Origin: Ekhidna lutea
GTDB lineage: Bacteria; Bacteroidota; Bacteroidia; Cytophagales; Cyclobacteriaceae
Length of the DNA: 64,000 nt
NCBI RefSeq assembly: GCF_900188325.1
Contig: NZ_FZPD01000002.1
Location: forward strand, 620,001-684,000
Direction: 5' to 3'
Part shown: one piece after another, positions 49,811-59,385 of the stretch
Layout of the letters: every line of letters begins with the position of its first letter
Position numbering within the stretch: position 1 is the stretch's first letter
Notes under the pieces: model-generated
Seen by the model: the letters and a program-made list of their open reading frames with translations, nothing else
Databases searched by the model: none
Told to the model about the DNA's origin: nothing
Made by a program: the position numbers and the translations under genes

Positions 49811-52078
49811 ATGGCAGAAGCGCAGGCAGATTACCTTGATCAACTCAATCCCCCACAAAAAGAAGGTGTAGTAAATGTAGAAGGACCATGCATGATTATA
49901 GCAGGTGCAGGATCCGGGAAAACACGTGTACTCACCTACCGGATCGCTCACTTGATTCGGGCACATAATGTCGATCCATTTAATATCATGGCGCTGACCT
50001 TTACCAACAAAGCTGCTCGTGAGATGCAAAAGCGGATTGAGCAAATGGTGGGGAATGATGCGAAAAATCTCTTCATGGGTACTTTTCACTCGGTTTTTGC
50101 CAGAATATTAAGAGCCGAAGCAAGCAGCATTGGCTACCCCAGCAACTTCACCATTTATGATACTGATGACTCCAAATCTTTAATCAAATTGATCGTAAAG
50201 GAATTTAACCTGGACGACAAGGTGTACAAGCCCAATATCGTTTACAATCGCATTTCGAGTGCTAAAAACCGATTGGTCTCCTGGCGGGAATACCAAAACA
50301 ACCCAATCTACCTGGAAGACGACAACCAAAATATGCGTCCGGAGATGGGGCGCATTTACAAAGCGTATTCGGAGCGATGTTTTGCTGCTGATGCCATGGA
50401 CTTTGACGATCTATTATTTAATACAAACATTCTTTTCCAGGAGCATCCGGATGTGCTGAACAAATACCAGCAGCGCTTTCATTATGTGATGATTGACGAG
50501 TTTCAGGATACGAATATCTCCCAGTACCTGATTGCTAAAAGGCTGGCAGCCGTTAGACAAAACATCTGTGTGGTAGGTGATGACGCACAGAGTATCTATG
50601 CATTCCGTGGTGCCGACATCCAAAACATTCTGAATTTTGAGCGGGATTATCCCGACCTCAAAACCATCCGTCTTGAACAGAATTATCGATCTACCAAGAC
50701 GATCGTAAATGCCGCCAACTCTGTCATTGGAAAGAACACGGCGCAGCTGAAAAAGAATGTATGGACCACCAATCAGGATGGAGACCTGATTGAGCTAATC
50801 AAAGCAACCTCTGATAACGAAGAAGGACAGTTGGTTGCCTCTGCGATCTTCGAAACTCGCATGCAGCAGCATGTACCTGAGAAAGACTTTGCCATTCTAT
50901 ACCGAACGAACAGCCAGTCGCGGGCAATGGAAGAAGCACTGAGAAGAAAGAACATCAAGTACCGAATCGTTGGTGGACTTTCATTCTACCAACGTAAAGA
51001 AATCAAAGACCTCCTTGCCTACTTCCGATATACCGTCAATCCGAATGACGAAACGGCGATGCGACGAATCATTAACCTGCCAAAAAGAGGAATCGGGCCG
51101 GGTACCATTGATAAAATGGTGGTTGCTGCAAGTGAAGAAGGAAAGCCGCTTTGGGACATCATGGAAAAAGCTACATCCTATGTAGGCAACCGAGGTGGCA
51201 CACAAGTGGAAAACTTTACTACACTCATCAAGTCCTTTCGTCTTACGAACGAAAAGAAAGATGCATACGATACTGCTTCGCAGATTGCCAAGACTTCCGG
51301 CTTATTGAAGGAGCTGTATGAGGATAAGACCATAGAGGGGATGAATCGGTATGAAAATACGCAGGAGCTCCTTAATGCCATCAAAGAATTTACCGACAAC
51401 CCGGAAAGAGAAGACAAAAGCCTGGGTGCTTTTCTACAGGATGTGGCGCTACTGACCGACGAAGATCGAAATCAGAAATCAGAAGATGTGGTCACATTGA
51501 TGACCATCCACATGGCCAAAGGTCTTGAGTTTCCATATGTCTTTATTGTGGGACTGGAAGAAGAGCTCTTCCCTTCTCAAATGATGCTGAGCAGCCGGGC
51601 TGACCTGGAAGAAGAGCGCCGTTTGTTTTATGTAGCCATCACGCGTGCTGAAAAGAAACTATTCCTGAGTTATGCACTCAATCGCTATCGCTTTGGACGG
51701 CTGAAAAACTGTGAACCAAGTAGATTCCTGGAGGAAGTAGAACCTCAATTCATCAAAGTGAATCGAAAGTTCTCGTCCAAAGACCCTGTCTCACCCGGAG
51801 TGAATTATGTGACGAAAAACTTTGTCTCAAACATTAAAAAAGAGAATACAACCAAGCGTTTTGCTGCGAAGGTCAATCACACCCCAAGCGCTGATTTTGA
51901 ACCAAGCGATACCACTAACCTGGCTGAAGGCATGAAGGTGGAGCACCCGAAGTTTGGCTTTGGACTAGTAGTCAACATTGATGAGCAGGGGTCTAATAAA
52001 AAAGCAAAAGTGGAATTTGAAAAAGCAGGTGAAAAGACGCTTTTGCTAAGCTTCGCGAAGCTCCGCATCGTGGATTAA
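49811..52078 (+). CDS. UvrD/PcrA-type 3'-5' DNA helicase
   Basis: 755 residues, superfamily 1 helicase for nucleotide excision repair and removal of blocks from DNA. Motifs in order: Walker A GAGSGKTRVLT (residues 32-38 core), DEFQDTN (Walker B), GDDAQSIYAFRGAD, QNYRST, MTIHMAKGLEFP and VAITRAEKKL. The C-terminal part has the Tudor-like domain seen in PcrA/UvrD (EGMKVEHPKFGFGLVVNIDE). The last ten codons recur at 53440-53469 with only synonymous changes. Whether to call it uvrD or pcrA is open. Confidence 0.95.
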   Translation: MAEAQADYLDQLNPPQKEGVVNVEGPCMIIAGAGSGKTRVLTYRIAHLIRAHNVDPFNIMALTFTNKAAREMQKRIEQMVGNDAKNLFMGTFHSVFARILRAEASSIGYPSNFTIYDTDDSKSLIKLIVKEFNLDDKVYKPNIVYNRISSAKNRLVSWREYQNNPIYLEDDNQNMRPEMGRIYKAYSERCFAADAMDFDDLLFNTNILFQEHPDVLNKYQQRFHYVMIDEFQDTNISQYLIAKRLAAVRQNICVVGDDAQSIYAFRGADIQNILNFERDYPDLKTIRLEQNYRSTKTIVNAANSVIGKNTAQLKKNVWTTNQDGDLIELIKATSDNEEGQLVASAIFETRMQQHVPEKDFAILYRTNSQSRAMEEALRRKNIKYRIVGGLSFYQRKEIKDLLAYFRYTVNPNDETAMRRIINLPKRGIGPGTIDKMVVAASEEGKPLWDIMEKATSYVGNRGGTQVENFTTLIKSFRLTNEKKDAYDTASQIAKTSGLLKELYEDKTIEGMNRYENTQELLNAIKEFTDNPEREDKSLGAFLQDVALLTDEDRNQKSEDVVTLMTIHMAKGLEFPYVFIVGLEEELFPSQMMLSSRADLEEERRLFYVAITRAEKKLFLSYALNRYRFGRLKNCEPSRFLEEVEPQFIKVNRKFSSKDPVSPGVNYVTKNFVSNIKKENTTKRFAAKVNHTPSADFEPSDTTNLAEGMKVEHPKFGFGLVVNIDEQGSNKKAKVEFEKAGEKTLLLSFAKLRIVD
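52049..52078 (+). repeat. Direct repeat at the uvrD 3' end, copy A
   Basis: The last ten codons of uvrD, encoding SFAKLRIVD and the stop. The partner is at 53440-53469 (27 of 30 bases identical). Together they bound a 1391-base unit holding two hypothetical genes. Confidence 0.8.
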
Positions 52079-52132
52079 CTACACTTTGTTCAACATATTT
52101 AAAACCTGACCTTAATTTAATTCTACCTGATT

Positions 52133-52882
52133 TTAGTTACCCTGCTTGGAAGCTGTATCCTCAAACACATATTCCCTAAGTTCAGAATTATATTTCAAAA
52201 ATCCTTTTACTGTAAACTTTGAGGTGGTTTCGTTTTCATTTTCCGCTGTATAAGTACGAACTTTTTCTTTCACCTTCACAACTATATCATTATAGCCATT
52301 GGATTGGGAATCACCGATTATTAAGATTGACTCTTGGCTTTTAAAGGTTCCACTATCCCATCCGATATTTTCACCACGCTCACTTAATACTTGAAATTCA
52401 TTTAAAATATTCGTTAGTTCACCTCCTGAAAATTCGTACAAGTTTATGGTCTCCGAACTATATGGATTCACCCGAGAACTTCCCGAATAACTAAGTCTAA
52501 GCCCAAATGCTCTACTATTTTCCTTTACCATATAAGGAGCTGTATCAATTTCAACATTTGTAAGCCTCAATGCATCAGTGTAGATGCTGTTGTCTTCTTT
52601 TAGTATTCCGAGTAGTGTGTTGTTATTCTCAACCACTAGAACATTAATGTTAAATTCAGTATACTCATCTCCTTGCTCCTTGATAGTCAACATTGCGTAT
52701 ATGATAGAGTTTTCAAGGAAAGGCACTTCTTTTGAAATAGAAAACGCTTGAGAAACAGAATCTGATGATATGTTCAGAAATTTAGTTGCAGCTTCAACCG
52801 GGGTTAAAATAGATGTGTTCTGGGCCTGAATTGAATAAGAAATGATACACATTGAGAAAAGTAATAAAGCTCTAAATTTCAT
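52133..52882 (-). CDS. Secreted protein, unknown, in the segment after uvrD
   Basis: 249 residues with signal peptide MKFRALLLFSMCIISYSIQAQ. The mature part has no recognised domain; it alternates strands with acidic loops (NINVLVVENNNTLLGILKED; LSYSGSSRVNPYSSETINLY). It lies within the 1.39-kb unit bounded by the uvrD-end repeats and is divergent from the next gene. By eye the segment is more A/T-rich than uvrD. Possibly horizontally acquired. Confidence 0.78.
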   Translation of the reverse strand: MKFRALLLFSMCIISYSIQAQNTSILTPVEAATKFLNISSDSVSQAFSISKEVPFLENSIIYAMLTIKEQGDEYTEFNINVLVVENNNTLLGILKEDNSIYTDALRLTNVEIDTAPYMVKENSRAFGLRLSYSGSSRVNPYSSETINLYEFSGGELTNILNEFQVLSERGENIGWDSGTFKSQESILIIGDSQSNGYNDIVVKVKEKVRTYTAENENETTSKFTVKGFLKYNSELREYVFEDTASKQGN

Positions 52883-52985
52883 AGATCATATGATATAATA
52901 TAACGGTACTAATTTTCTGTCAAATTTAATGAGTTATTATATTCGTTCAATGCACTCAATAATTCTTCTTCTGACTATAAATCAA

Positions 52986-53378
52986 ATGCTACCAAAAATT
53001 ATTTTTCTCGCGCTTTCAAGCCTAATCAACATCAACAATTCATTCCAGGGTCAATGGGTATGGGTTGAAAATAGTTCTTCTAAATCATTTAATTTAGAAC
53101 TGACAGTCATCGAAACAAATATCACAGGTCAGCACTGTGTCATAGCAATGAATGGAAATAGAATTGACTGTATAGATTCTACTATCGATGATTCTGTCAG
53201 TATCAATGGAGTCACCTCAGGAAATAAGGCTACTATCACCTTTAAAAGTAGCTATTCCAATGAAATCGGTGAGGCCGAGTTAACCCTATTGAGTAATGGA
53301 GATTTAAAATGGTTTATTACAAAAGAGCCAACAGAGCAGGTCTATTTTCCAAAGAATGCCATTATGAAAAAGAAGTAA
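52986..53378 (+). CDS. Secreted protein, unknown, in the segment after uvrD
   Basis: 130 residues from ATG 52986, which gives a plausible signal peptide (MLPKIIFLALSSLININNSF); an upstream ATG at 52929 would add 19 residues. The mature part is a small beta-rich protein (QGQWVWVENSSSKSFNLELT, then ATITFKSSYSNEIGEAELTL) resembling a lipocalin-like or 'START-less' small fold of the type that binds hydrophobic ligands; this is only shape-based. Within the repeat-bounded unit after uvrD. Confidence 0.68.
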   Translation: MLPKIIFLALSSLININNSFQGQWVWVENSSSKSFNLELTVIETNITGQHCVIAMNGNRIDCIDSTIDDSVSINGVTSGNKATITFKSSYSNEIGEAELTLLSNGDLKWFITKEPTEQVYFPKNAIMKKK

Positions 53379-53439
53379 CGTTTTCACTTTATCCCATTCT
53401 TTCAATAATTCTTTACAGGCTGTCTAAGCATATTATTAT

Positions 53440-53469
53440 AGTTTCGCGAAACTCCGTATCGTGGATTAA
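53440..53469 (+). repeat. Direct repeat of the uvrD 3' end, copy B
   Basis: Matches copy A at 27 of 30 bases and, read in the same frame, encodes the same peptide SFAKLRIVD plus stop; all three differences are third codon positions (agc/agt, aag/aaa, cgc/cgt). There is no uvrD gene attached to it. It lies 36 bases before the next gene. Confidence 0.8.
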
Positions 53470-53505
53470 TGTTTAGAACAATCATTCGATTTCAAATCAA
53501 GATTT

Positions 53506-55350
53506 ATGAAAGAAGATAACGTGCTGTCGTTCATTAAGGAAGTAGTTAATAACACTCCGTCTGACTGGTTAAACCTCACCACCCACCGACTGGATATTTA
53601 CAATGAAGAACTGGCTAAAACAGAGTTTTTAGAAAAGTTTGAAGAACTATTTGAAGCTAATAATGCTGAGACAGCAGCCTTAAGTGAGTTGCCCACTGCC
53701 TATGACTACATCCGATTGGGTCATCCGTTATCGACTGTATTAGAATGGGCGATCGCCAAAGTAAATAACCTCCAGCCAGCACAGGTTATCAGTTTTTCTT
53801 CACGTACCGTTCCTATTTTAGCTGTACTCAGAAAAAACCTATTCAATAAGAAAAACACCCGAATCATTTACACGGACGATTTACCAAAATCGTTTGATGC
53901 TGACCTGATAAAACGTGTGTATGGATACCATTTCGATTTAAAGAAAATAGATAGCGTCGATGAGCTTTCAGCGTTTGATGGAAGTACTGTTTTGGTTTCG
54001 CAACAAGCGCACATCGGGCAGGTAGACCTCCACCCTTCTATAGATTTTTATATCCATGATCATGCAAACCTCGGAAGTATCCTATTGGTCAATGGATCAA
54101 AAAACCAGGACTATATCTCTAAAATTCAGCATGTAAGAAGACGTGAGACCATAGCCATGACACCTATCAACTGCTTTTCTGCGCTAAAACAATTGATTGG
54201 TGAGGAGCAGGTTAATAATTCTAATAGTGATGTTGCAGCAAACAAGGCACAAGTGATAGCCACCATTAAGGAGATAACCGCTTCAGATACTAATGCGTTG
54301 GTCGGTTCCAGCGGGCTGTCCATTCAATATGCTATCATGATGGGACTCATTGACGATGCACTAGAGCAGCATCCCGGAAAAGACATCAAATTCATTGTGC
54401 CACCAAACTGCTACGGTGGTACCAACGATCAGGCTCGGCGTGTAGCCGCATGCGTGGCTAATGTAGAGGTCTTAGACTTGCACGTAGATGGGAATCATGA
54501 CATGGTGCAAAGCATTGATCGGGTACTGGATCAGGTAGCAAAAGAGGATGCTGTTCCGTATATCATTGCAGAGATTCCTACCAACCCACGGGTGGAAGTT
54601 CCGGACCTTGATAAGCTAAAGACTGTATTAAGTACTACTCGTAAAACGACTGAAGGTAAGGATGCCATTGATCCTGTCTTCATTCTGGATCAAACCTTCT
54701 GTCCTAACGTTCAGTTTTTAAAGGAGAATGGAATACTATCAACGATCAGATCCATTTCCTATGTGAGCGGATCGAAGTTTCCCAGTGGAGGGAAATGCAC
54801 AGCAGGCTACTGCGTAGCAAACAAAGAAGCAGAAGGCCTGATGGAAAAAATAGACAAGCATCTGAAACTTTGTGATAACGAAGCGACCGATCTTCAGCTG
54901 GAAATTCTAGCCGAGCAGATGCCTTCCATGAATCAACGGATTGTGGATGCGTATAAAAACACGCGCGAATTCGTCAACTTCATCAAGGATACGTTACCGG
55001 CAGCTAAAATCAATTTCGTTTCAGAGGAGCTTGCTGAAGAAGGGTTTACTCCTTCTGTCTTTTCATTAGACCTTCCCACGAAAGGAGCTACCAATGAAGA
55101 AAGAGAGGCTCATAAGCGAGCATTGAATAACAAGTTGATCACCATGATGATCACAGAAATTCCAAACGACAGCAAGTATTGTGTGAGCTACGGACAGCTA
55201 AAAGGTTGCTACTGGACCATCCCGGCAACCTCCACACAGGGCACGACCAAAGAATCAGACAAGGATTACATAGCTCGGGTGTCTGTCTCACCAGACTTAG
55301 ATCTGGATCTGCATAAGAAGGTGTTTGCGGATTTCGTGGGGCAGATGTGA
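53506..55350 (+). CDS. Large PLP-dependent enzyme, Cys/Met metabolism type
   Basis: 614 residues. The C-terminal ~390 residues match the cystathionine gamma-synthase-like fold: PPNCYGGTNDQARRVA, then the PLP lysine K424 in VSGSKFPSGGKCTAGYC (family motif SxTKxxxGHsD, here SGSK). The first ~220 residues also look like a PLP-type large domain (IDFYIHDHANLGSILLV, INCFSALKQL) without a clear lysine motif, so the protein may be a fused or duplicated enzyme with an inactive N-terminal half. Substrate unknown. It probably once followed uvrD directly (see the direct repeat). Confidence 0.85.
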   Translation: MKEDNVLSFIKEVVNNTPSDWLNLTTHRLDIYNEELAKTEFLEKFEELFEANNAETAALSELPTAYDYIRLGHPLSTVLEWAIAKVNNLQPAQVISFSSRTVPILAVLRKNLFNKKNTRIIYTDDLPKSFDADLIKRVYGYHFDLKKIDSVDELSAFDGSTVLVSQQAHIGQVDLHPSIDFYIHDHANLGSILLVNGSKNQDYISKIQHVRRRETIAMTPINCFSALKQLIGEEQVNNSNSDVAANKAQVIATIKEITASDTNALVGSSGLSIQYAIMMGLIDDALEQHPGKDIKFIVPPNCYGGTNDQARRVAACVANVEVLDLHVDGNHDMVQSIDRVLDQVAKEDAVPYIIAEIPTNPRVEVPDLDKLKTVLSTTRKTTEGKDAIDPVFILDQTFCPNVQFLKENGILSTIRSISYVSGSKFPSGGKCTAGYCVANKEAEGLMEKIDKHLKLCDNEATDLQLEILAEQMPSMNQRIVDAYKNTREFVNFIKDTLPAAKINFVSEELAEEGFTPSVFSLDLPTKGATNEEREAHKRALNNKLITMMITEIPNDSKYCVSYGQLKGCYWTIPATSTQGTTKESDKDYIARVSVSPDLDLDLHKKVFADFVGQM

Positions 55351-55485
55351 GTTTCCATTAGAGCTTTACGCTTAAACGAGTTGCTCTCTTTTTCTATAAA
55401 ACGATATATTTGAAATAGGCCCTTTGACATAAAGAAGTGTGTGTTATACCCGTGTATAATTGCCTGCAAATGCTTATCTGCCGCT

Positions 55486-55510
55486 CTGCCTTTGCCGGCA
55501 GGCAGGCAAA
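55486..55510. repeat. GC-rich palindromic repeat (GGCAGGCAGG type)
   Basis: CTGCC/GGCAG and TTTGCC/GGCAAA pairs overlap in a compact GC-rich block within A/T-rich DNA, related to 25873-25902. The surrounding 336-base spacer (55351-55686) has a further small hairpin at 55639-55659 (CAGCGCC / GGGCGTTG) and no gene. Confidence 0.5.
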
Positions 55511-55686
55511 ACCTGATATGCTTTCTAATCTTCTGCTCGGTGGAAGTTATTATTCTTCATAGCGCAGTGGACATTTAATACTTTGAATACACCGGCAGAT
55601 TCACTAATTTCATTGTAATTAATTTAGCTAGAAGGCCACAGCGCCATGTCTGGGCGTTGTACTTAATTAATCAAAATAATATAATT

Positions 55687-56739
55687 ATGAAAAGGTTAAC
55701 GCTTGTTTCCATCACCATTTTATATTCCATGCTATCTCACTCCCAGTCATTGACAAAAGAGAAATGCTATGATATAATTTATAATTCAATTAAGAATAGA
55801 AAAATACAAATTGAAGATGTTAATATCACAACCAATGATAGTAAAGAGTTTCTGTATACATATGGAGATAATAAACTAGTTTACAAGAATGGGGTTGCTT
55901 ATCAATACTACGAATCAACTGAAACTTTTGTTAAAGCAAAAGTTGATTTTTTCTTAGTGCACCCAATATTCGAAATTTTGCAGATTGAATATTTCACAAA
56001 AGGAACCCTGGGAGATGGATACATTCAATTTTACACTGAATATTTAAATGATGAGTTTAATGAAATGAAATGGACTCTACACTTTAATGAGTCTAATGAT
56101 CTTGTATCAATCGAATCATATCAGGTACAATATGAAACTAATAACAAGATTGATTTAAGCATTGTCGATAGGAAGGTTTTTCAAATAGCGGAATATCAAC
56201 CTGAATCCCTCCCAAACTATAATAATATTCGAGTTGTGAGTACAACCAGCTCAAATCTCAAAGAAGCATCTTTACCTTCTGATATTACTGAAGTTGATCA
56301 ACTTGTTCAAAAAAAATCACAAATAAACTATTAATATCGTTCAGGCACTTACGAATGGTATGGAGGAAGTAATTCTAATTGGGATGCTTCTAAAGGAATT
56401 ACGAGATGTGGAAAAGTGAGAATTCGAATTACTGGGGAAACAATCAACTTTGAAATTATTGAAAACTGTGGGTTAGCGGGTGTTGCATATAATGAAGAAG
56501 AAAGCCAATTGTACCAATATTTTTCTAAGTTATTTTATCCTTACAACATGGCCACCAGAAAGAGAACCAATCTATACTTCTCAGGCACTAATGAAACTAA
56601 TATAGGTTTTGCTCATTTCAGTTACGGAATTGGATTTAAATACGGAGATTTTAAAGAAATTAAACTAGAAGAAATAGATAGGAATACTCTAAAACTTGTC
56701 GATCAGAATGTAGGAGAATTTATTTTTAAAAGGTTATAG
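55687..56739 (+). pseudogene. Secreted protein interrupted by an in-frame TAA
   Basis: From ATG 55687 (signal peptide MKRLTLVSITILYSMLSHSQ) the frame runs to a TAA at 56332-56334, then continues in the same frame without a start codon for another 135 codons to 56739. The downstream part is clearly coding (YRSGTYEWYGGSNSNWDA; RCGKVRIRITGETINFEI), with no ATG until about residue 290. The natural reading is one protein of about 349 residues split by a single nonsense change (for example CAA or GAA to TAA), or by a sequencing error. The first half alone (215 residues) may still be made. No family recognised. Confidence 0.65.
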
Positions 56740-56938
56740 CAGATAGTTGTATCTAATCTATCAGATAGATTGAAGAAGAGCTACCTAATGCAAACACCAA
56801 ATGAATATGCGCACAGAGTTTTTTGATACAGTCATGAAAAATAAAAGCTTTTGTCCTCTTAGGAACTGTAACGCATACTCATTTTAGTTTGACGTTAGAA
56901 ATAACCTCTCCAAACCACTTAAAAAGATATAATAAATC

Positions 56939-57664
56939 TCACCCCCCAGCGAGTTCTAGCAACTTTTCATACTCAGCTATCCTATCTACGTCACCCAGGC
57001 GCTTAGAGATTGTGAGTAATGCCTCTATTATATCCTTGGAGAATGGATCGTCATATCGTGCTATCTCATAGTGTATCAAAGCAGCTTCATAATACGCCTT
57101 AGCTCGCTGCATGACAGTGACATTGGTGGTGTTATCAAAAATGATGTCTCCTGCCTGTTTATTCGTTTGTCCTAAATAGAGATCTATCATTGAGGATACT
57201 TCCAACTCTTTGGCTCGCTCCAAATATTGTATTCGTTTGTCAAGCAGACTGGTCCTTTCATCAATCCCATCTGCCTTCTTTTCCAGCTTTAGGTAGTTTT
57301 CTGCTTCGTCCAAAAGGAAACGATTGAGTTTCACAAAAGCATCCTTAACATGTGGCTCCCAGCTATTGTCTAGCTCCGTGGCTTTAATTAAATCCTCATG
57401 CGCCTGATGAACCGGGTTTTCTTCTGCATAATTCCCTTTAGAATCCTCCGCTCTTTTGAGCCAGATCATTCCCCTGTAATAGTAGATTTTTGCCTTTGAA
57501 GATTCAGTAAGCATGTCCTGAATGTCAATGGCGTTATTAAAATCCACCATCGCCTCTTCATACTCCTCCTTAGCAAAATGTTGTATGCCGGAATCGACGT
57601 AACTTTGAGAATAAATGCAGTGCGCCGTTGTAAGAAATATTACAAGTGCAATGAGCTTCATCAT
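56939..57664 (-). CDS. Secreted TPR-like protein
   Basis: 241 residues. Signal peptide MMKLIALVIFLTTAHCIYSQ. The rest is helical, with tetratricopeptide-like repeats: YVDSGIQHFAKEEYEEAMVD, KIYYYRGMIWLKRAEDSKGN, SKAKIYYYRG, and ALIHYEIARYDDP. TPR proteins mediate protein interactions. It stands alone between hypothetical genes. The gap 56740-56938 shows no gene or obvious site. Confidence 0.8.
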   Translation of the reverse strand: MMKLIALVIFLTTAHCIYSQSYVDSGIQHFAKEEYEEAMVDFNNAIDIQDMLTESSKAKIYYYRGMIWLKRAEDSKGNYAEENPVHQAHEDLIKATELDNSWEPHVKDAFVKLNRFLLDEAENYLKLEKKADGIDERTSLLDKRIQYLERAKELEVSSMIDLYLGQTNKQAGDIIFDNTTNVTVMQRAKAYYEAALIHYEIARYDDPFSKDIIEALLTISKRLGDVDRIAEYEKLLELAGG

Positions 57665-57741
57665 GTATTTTTGACGGTGTTATCTACTAATAATACTATT
57701 TATACGTGGAGTGTAACCATAAAAGACGGATTGTGTAGTGA

Positions 57742-59355
57742 ATGTCTAAGAAAGATCCAATTATATTACCTGAAAAGTACTATTTAGACTACTTTAATTA
57801 TGTCCTCTCATTTGTTGAGCAACAGTATAAGCACGTTCTGGATCAACCGGAATATCTTTTTTATCAGGCTTTCAGAGATTTATCAGAGCAAGCTCAATGT
57901 CTCTATTTGCGATTTTCAAATCGACGAGGTGATTTCTTTCGAATAAGTAAGATTTCATATGCTGAAATCCCGGATGTCCAGGATACAAAAGAGGAGCTAA
58001 TGCATCAGGGATTCATCCGTATCAATGAAAGTCCAGATCCAAGGCAATTTCAACTTTTCACAAAACAAGAGCTTTTGAAGCAGTTTGATTTTCTTGATAG
58101 AAATCAAAAGAAAGAGGAAATCCTACTGGAGTTAAGCGAAGCTGATGTGCCAACGCTACACGAGTCTGATGAAATAGCTGAAGTGTTGAAAAACGAAGAA
58201 GTAGACTTCATTAAGTTACTATTCTTTGGTCATCGAGGTGGGCGAATGACGGATTTTGTTGTGAGGGATGTTGGTAATGTGAAAATTGAAAAGCTTGATG
58301 AAACCAAGTTTAAACCATGGTTCCAATCCAGAGAAGAGGCGCTTTCGGTGATGCATATATCTCAGCTTAAGCGGATGATTTATGAAATCCAACAGGCAAA
58401 CCTTCCACTTGAAGATTACCTGGAGGAGATGCCCTGGGATACCTGGCTCTCCTACCCTCGTTCCGCCAAGTCAGCAGAAAAGTTGCTTCTCAAAATTGCC
58501 TATTATTTCGAGCAGGTTCAGTTGTGGGAAAAGGCCTTGGAATATTATTCATTCACTGATAAGCCCCCGGCACGCGAGCGAAAGGTCCGACTTCTTGAAA
58601 AACTTGACGCAAAGGAAGGCGCAATAGCCCTTGCTAATGAAATGCTGGAGGATCCAAGGAATGCTACGGAATACACGTTTGCCTACGATTTCCTAAATAG
58701 AAAAGGTGTCCGCATTAACCGCAGTATGACAGAACGTCTTAAAAATGCACCGCTGATCAGCATATCAAGACCAACGGGTAAAGTAGAAGATGCTGTTCTG
58801 GATTACTTCATTGAAAATGGATGGGACGGTATGCATTCAGAGAACTTTCTATGGAGAGGGCTTTTTGGCTTGTCGTTCTGGTCAGTCATCTTCGATGAAA
58901 GTCATGGCTCATTTCACCACCCGCTTCAACGGCAACCTTCCGATTTGAATGATACTGTTTTTTTTGAATCCAGACAGGAGCTACTCAATGATCAATTGAA
59001 TAAGTTTAGGACCAGAAAGCAGTTCATTAATCATATTAAAAGGATTCACGATGAAAAGTATGGAATAGCCAATCGCTTTGTCTACTGGCATGAATCCTTA
59101 CTTCCCACACTTGAGGTGATGATCGAAAAACTACCGCTTAAAGGATTGAAAACGGTATTGCTTGAAATGTCTAAAATCATGAAAGAAAACAGTGCCGGGT
59201 TTCCAGACCTCTTTCTTTGGAAAGATGATGACTATCAATTCTACGAAGTAAAATCTCCGAATGATCAGCTATCTGCACAGCAGCTATTTTGGCTGGACTT
59301 TCTGGACTCTGCAAAAATCAAAGTAGAAGTCCTGAGGGTCAACTATTCAGAATGA
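57742..59355 (+). CDS. FAN1-type VRR-NUC nuclease
   Basis: 537 residues, close to the length of bacterial FAN1. The C-terminal VRR-NUC domain has the active-site residues D489 (GFPDLFLW), E502 and K504 (FYEVKSPNDQLSAQQLFWLD). Before it is the FAN1-specific HSENFLWRGLFGLSFWSVIF. The middle is helical (TPR-like) and the N-terminus may be a SAP-like DNA-binding region. Human FAN1 cuts flaps and interstrand cross-link structures; bacterial members show similar activity. The next gene starts 31 bases after it. Confidence 0.88.
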   Translation: MSKKDPIILPEKYYLDYFNYVLSFVEQQYKHVLDQPEYLFYQAFRDLSEQAQCLYLRFSNRRGDFFRISKISYAEIPDVQDTKEELMHQGFIRINESPDPRQFQLFTKQELLKQFDFLDRNQKKEEILLELSEADVPTLHESDEIAEVLKNEEVDFIKLLFFGHRGGRMTDFVVRDVGNVKIEKLDETKFKPWFQSREEALSVMHISQLKRMIYEIQQANLPLEDYLEEMPWDTWLSYPRSAKSAEKLLLKIAYYFEQVQLWEKALEYYSFTDKPPARERKVRLLEKLDAKEGAIALANEMLEDPRNATEYTFAYDFLNRKGVRINRSMTERLKNAPLISISRPTGKVEDAVLDYFIENGWDGMHSENFLWRGLFGLSFWSVIFDESHGSFHHPLQRQPSDLNDTVFFESRQELLNDQLNKFRTRKQFINHIKRIHDEKYGIANRFVYWHESLLPTLEVMIEKLPLKGLKTVLLEMSKIMKENSAGFPDLFLWKDDDYQFYEVKSPNDQLSAQQLFWLDFLDSAKIKVEVLRVNYSE

Positions 59356-59385
59356 CTAATTTCGGGATCAGTAAATTTTAAACGT

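Noticed and set aside
55639-55659. Hairpin CAGCGCC / GGGCGTTG that looks like an integron attC site
   Set aside because: The outer box would have to read GTTRRRY but reads GTTGTAC, no matching left core is found and no integrase or cassette array is present.
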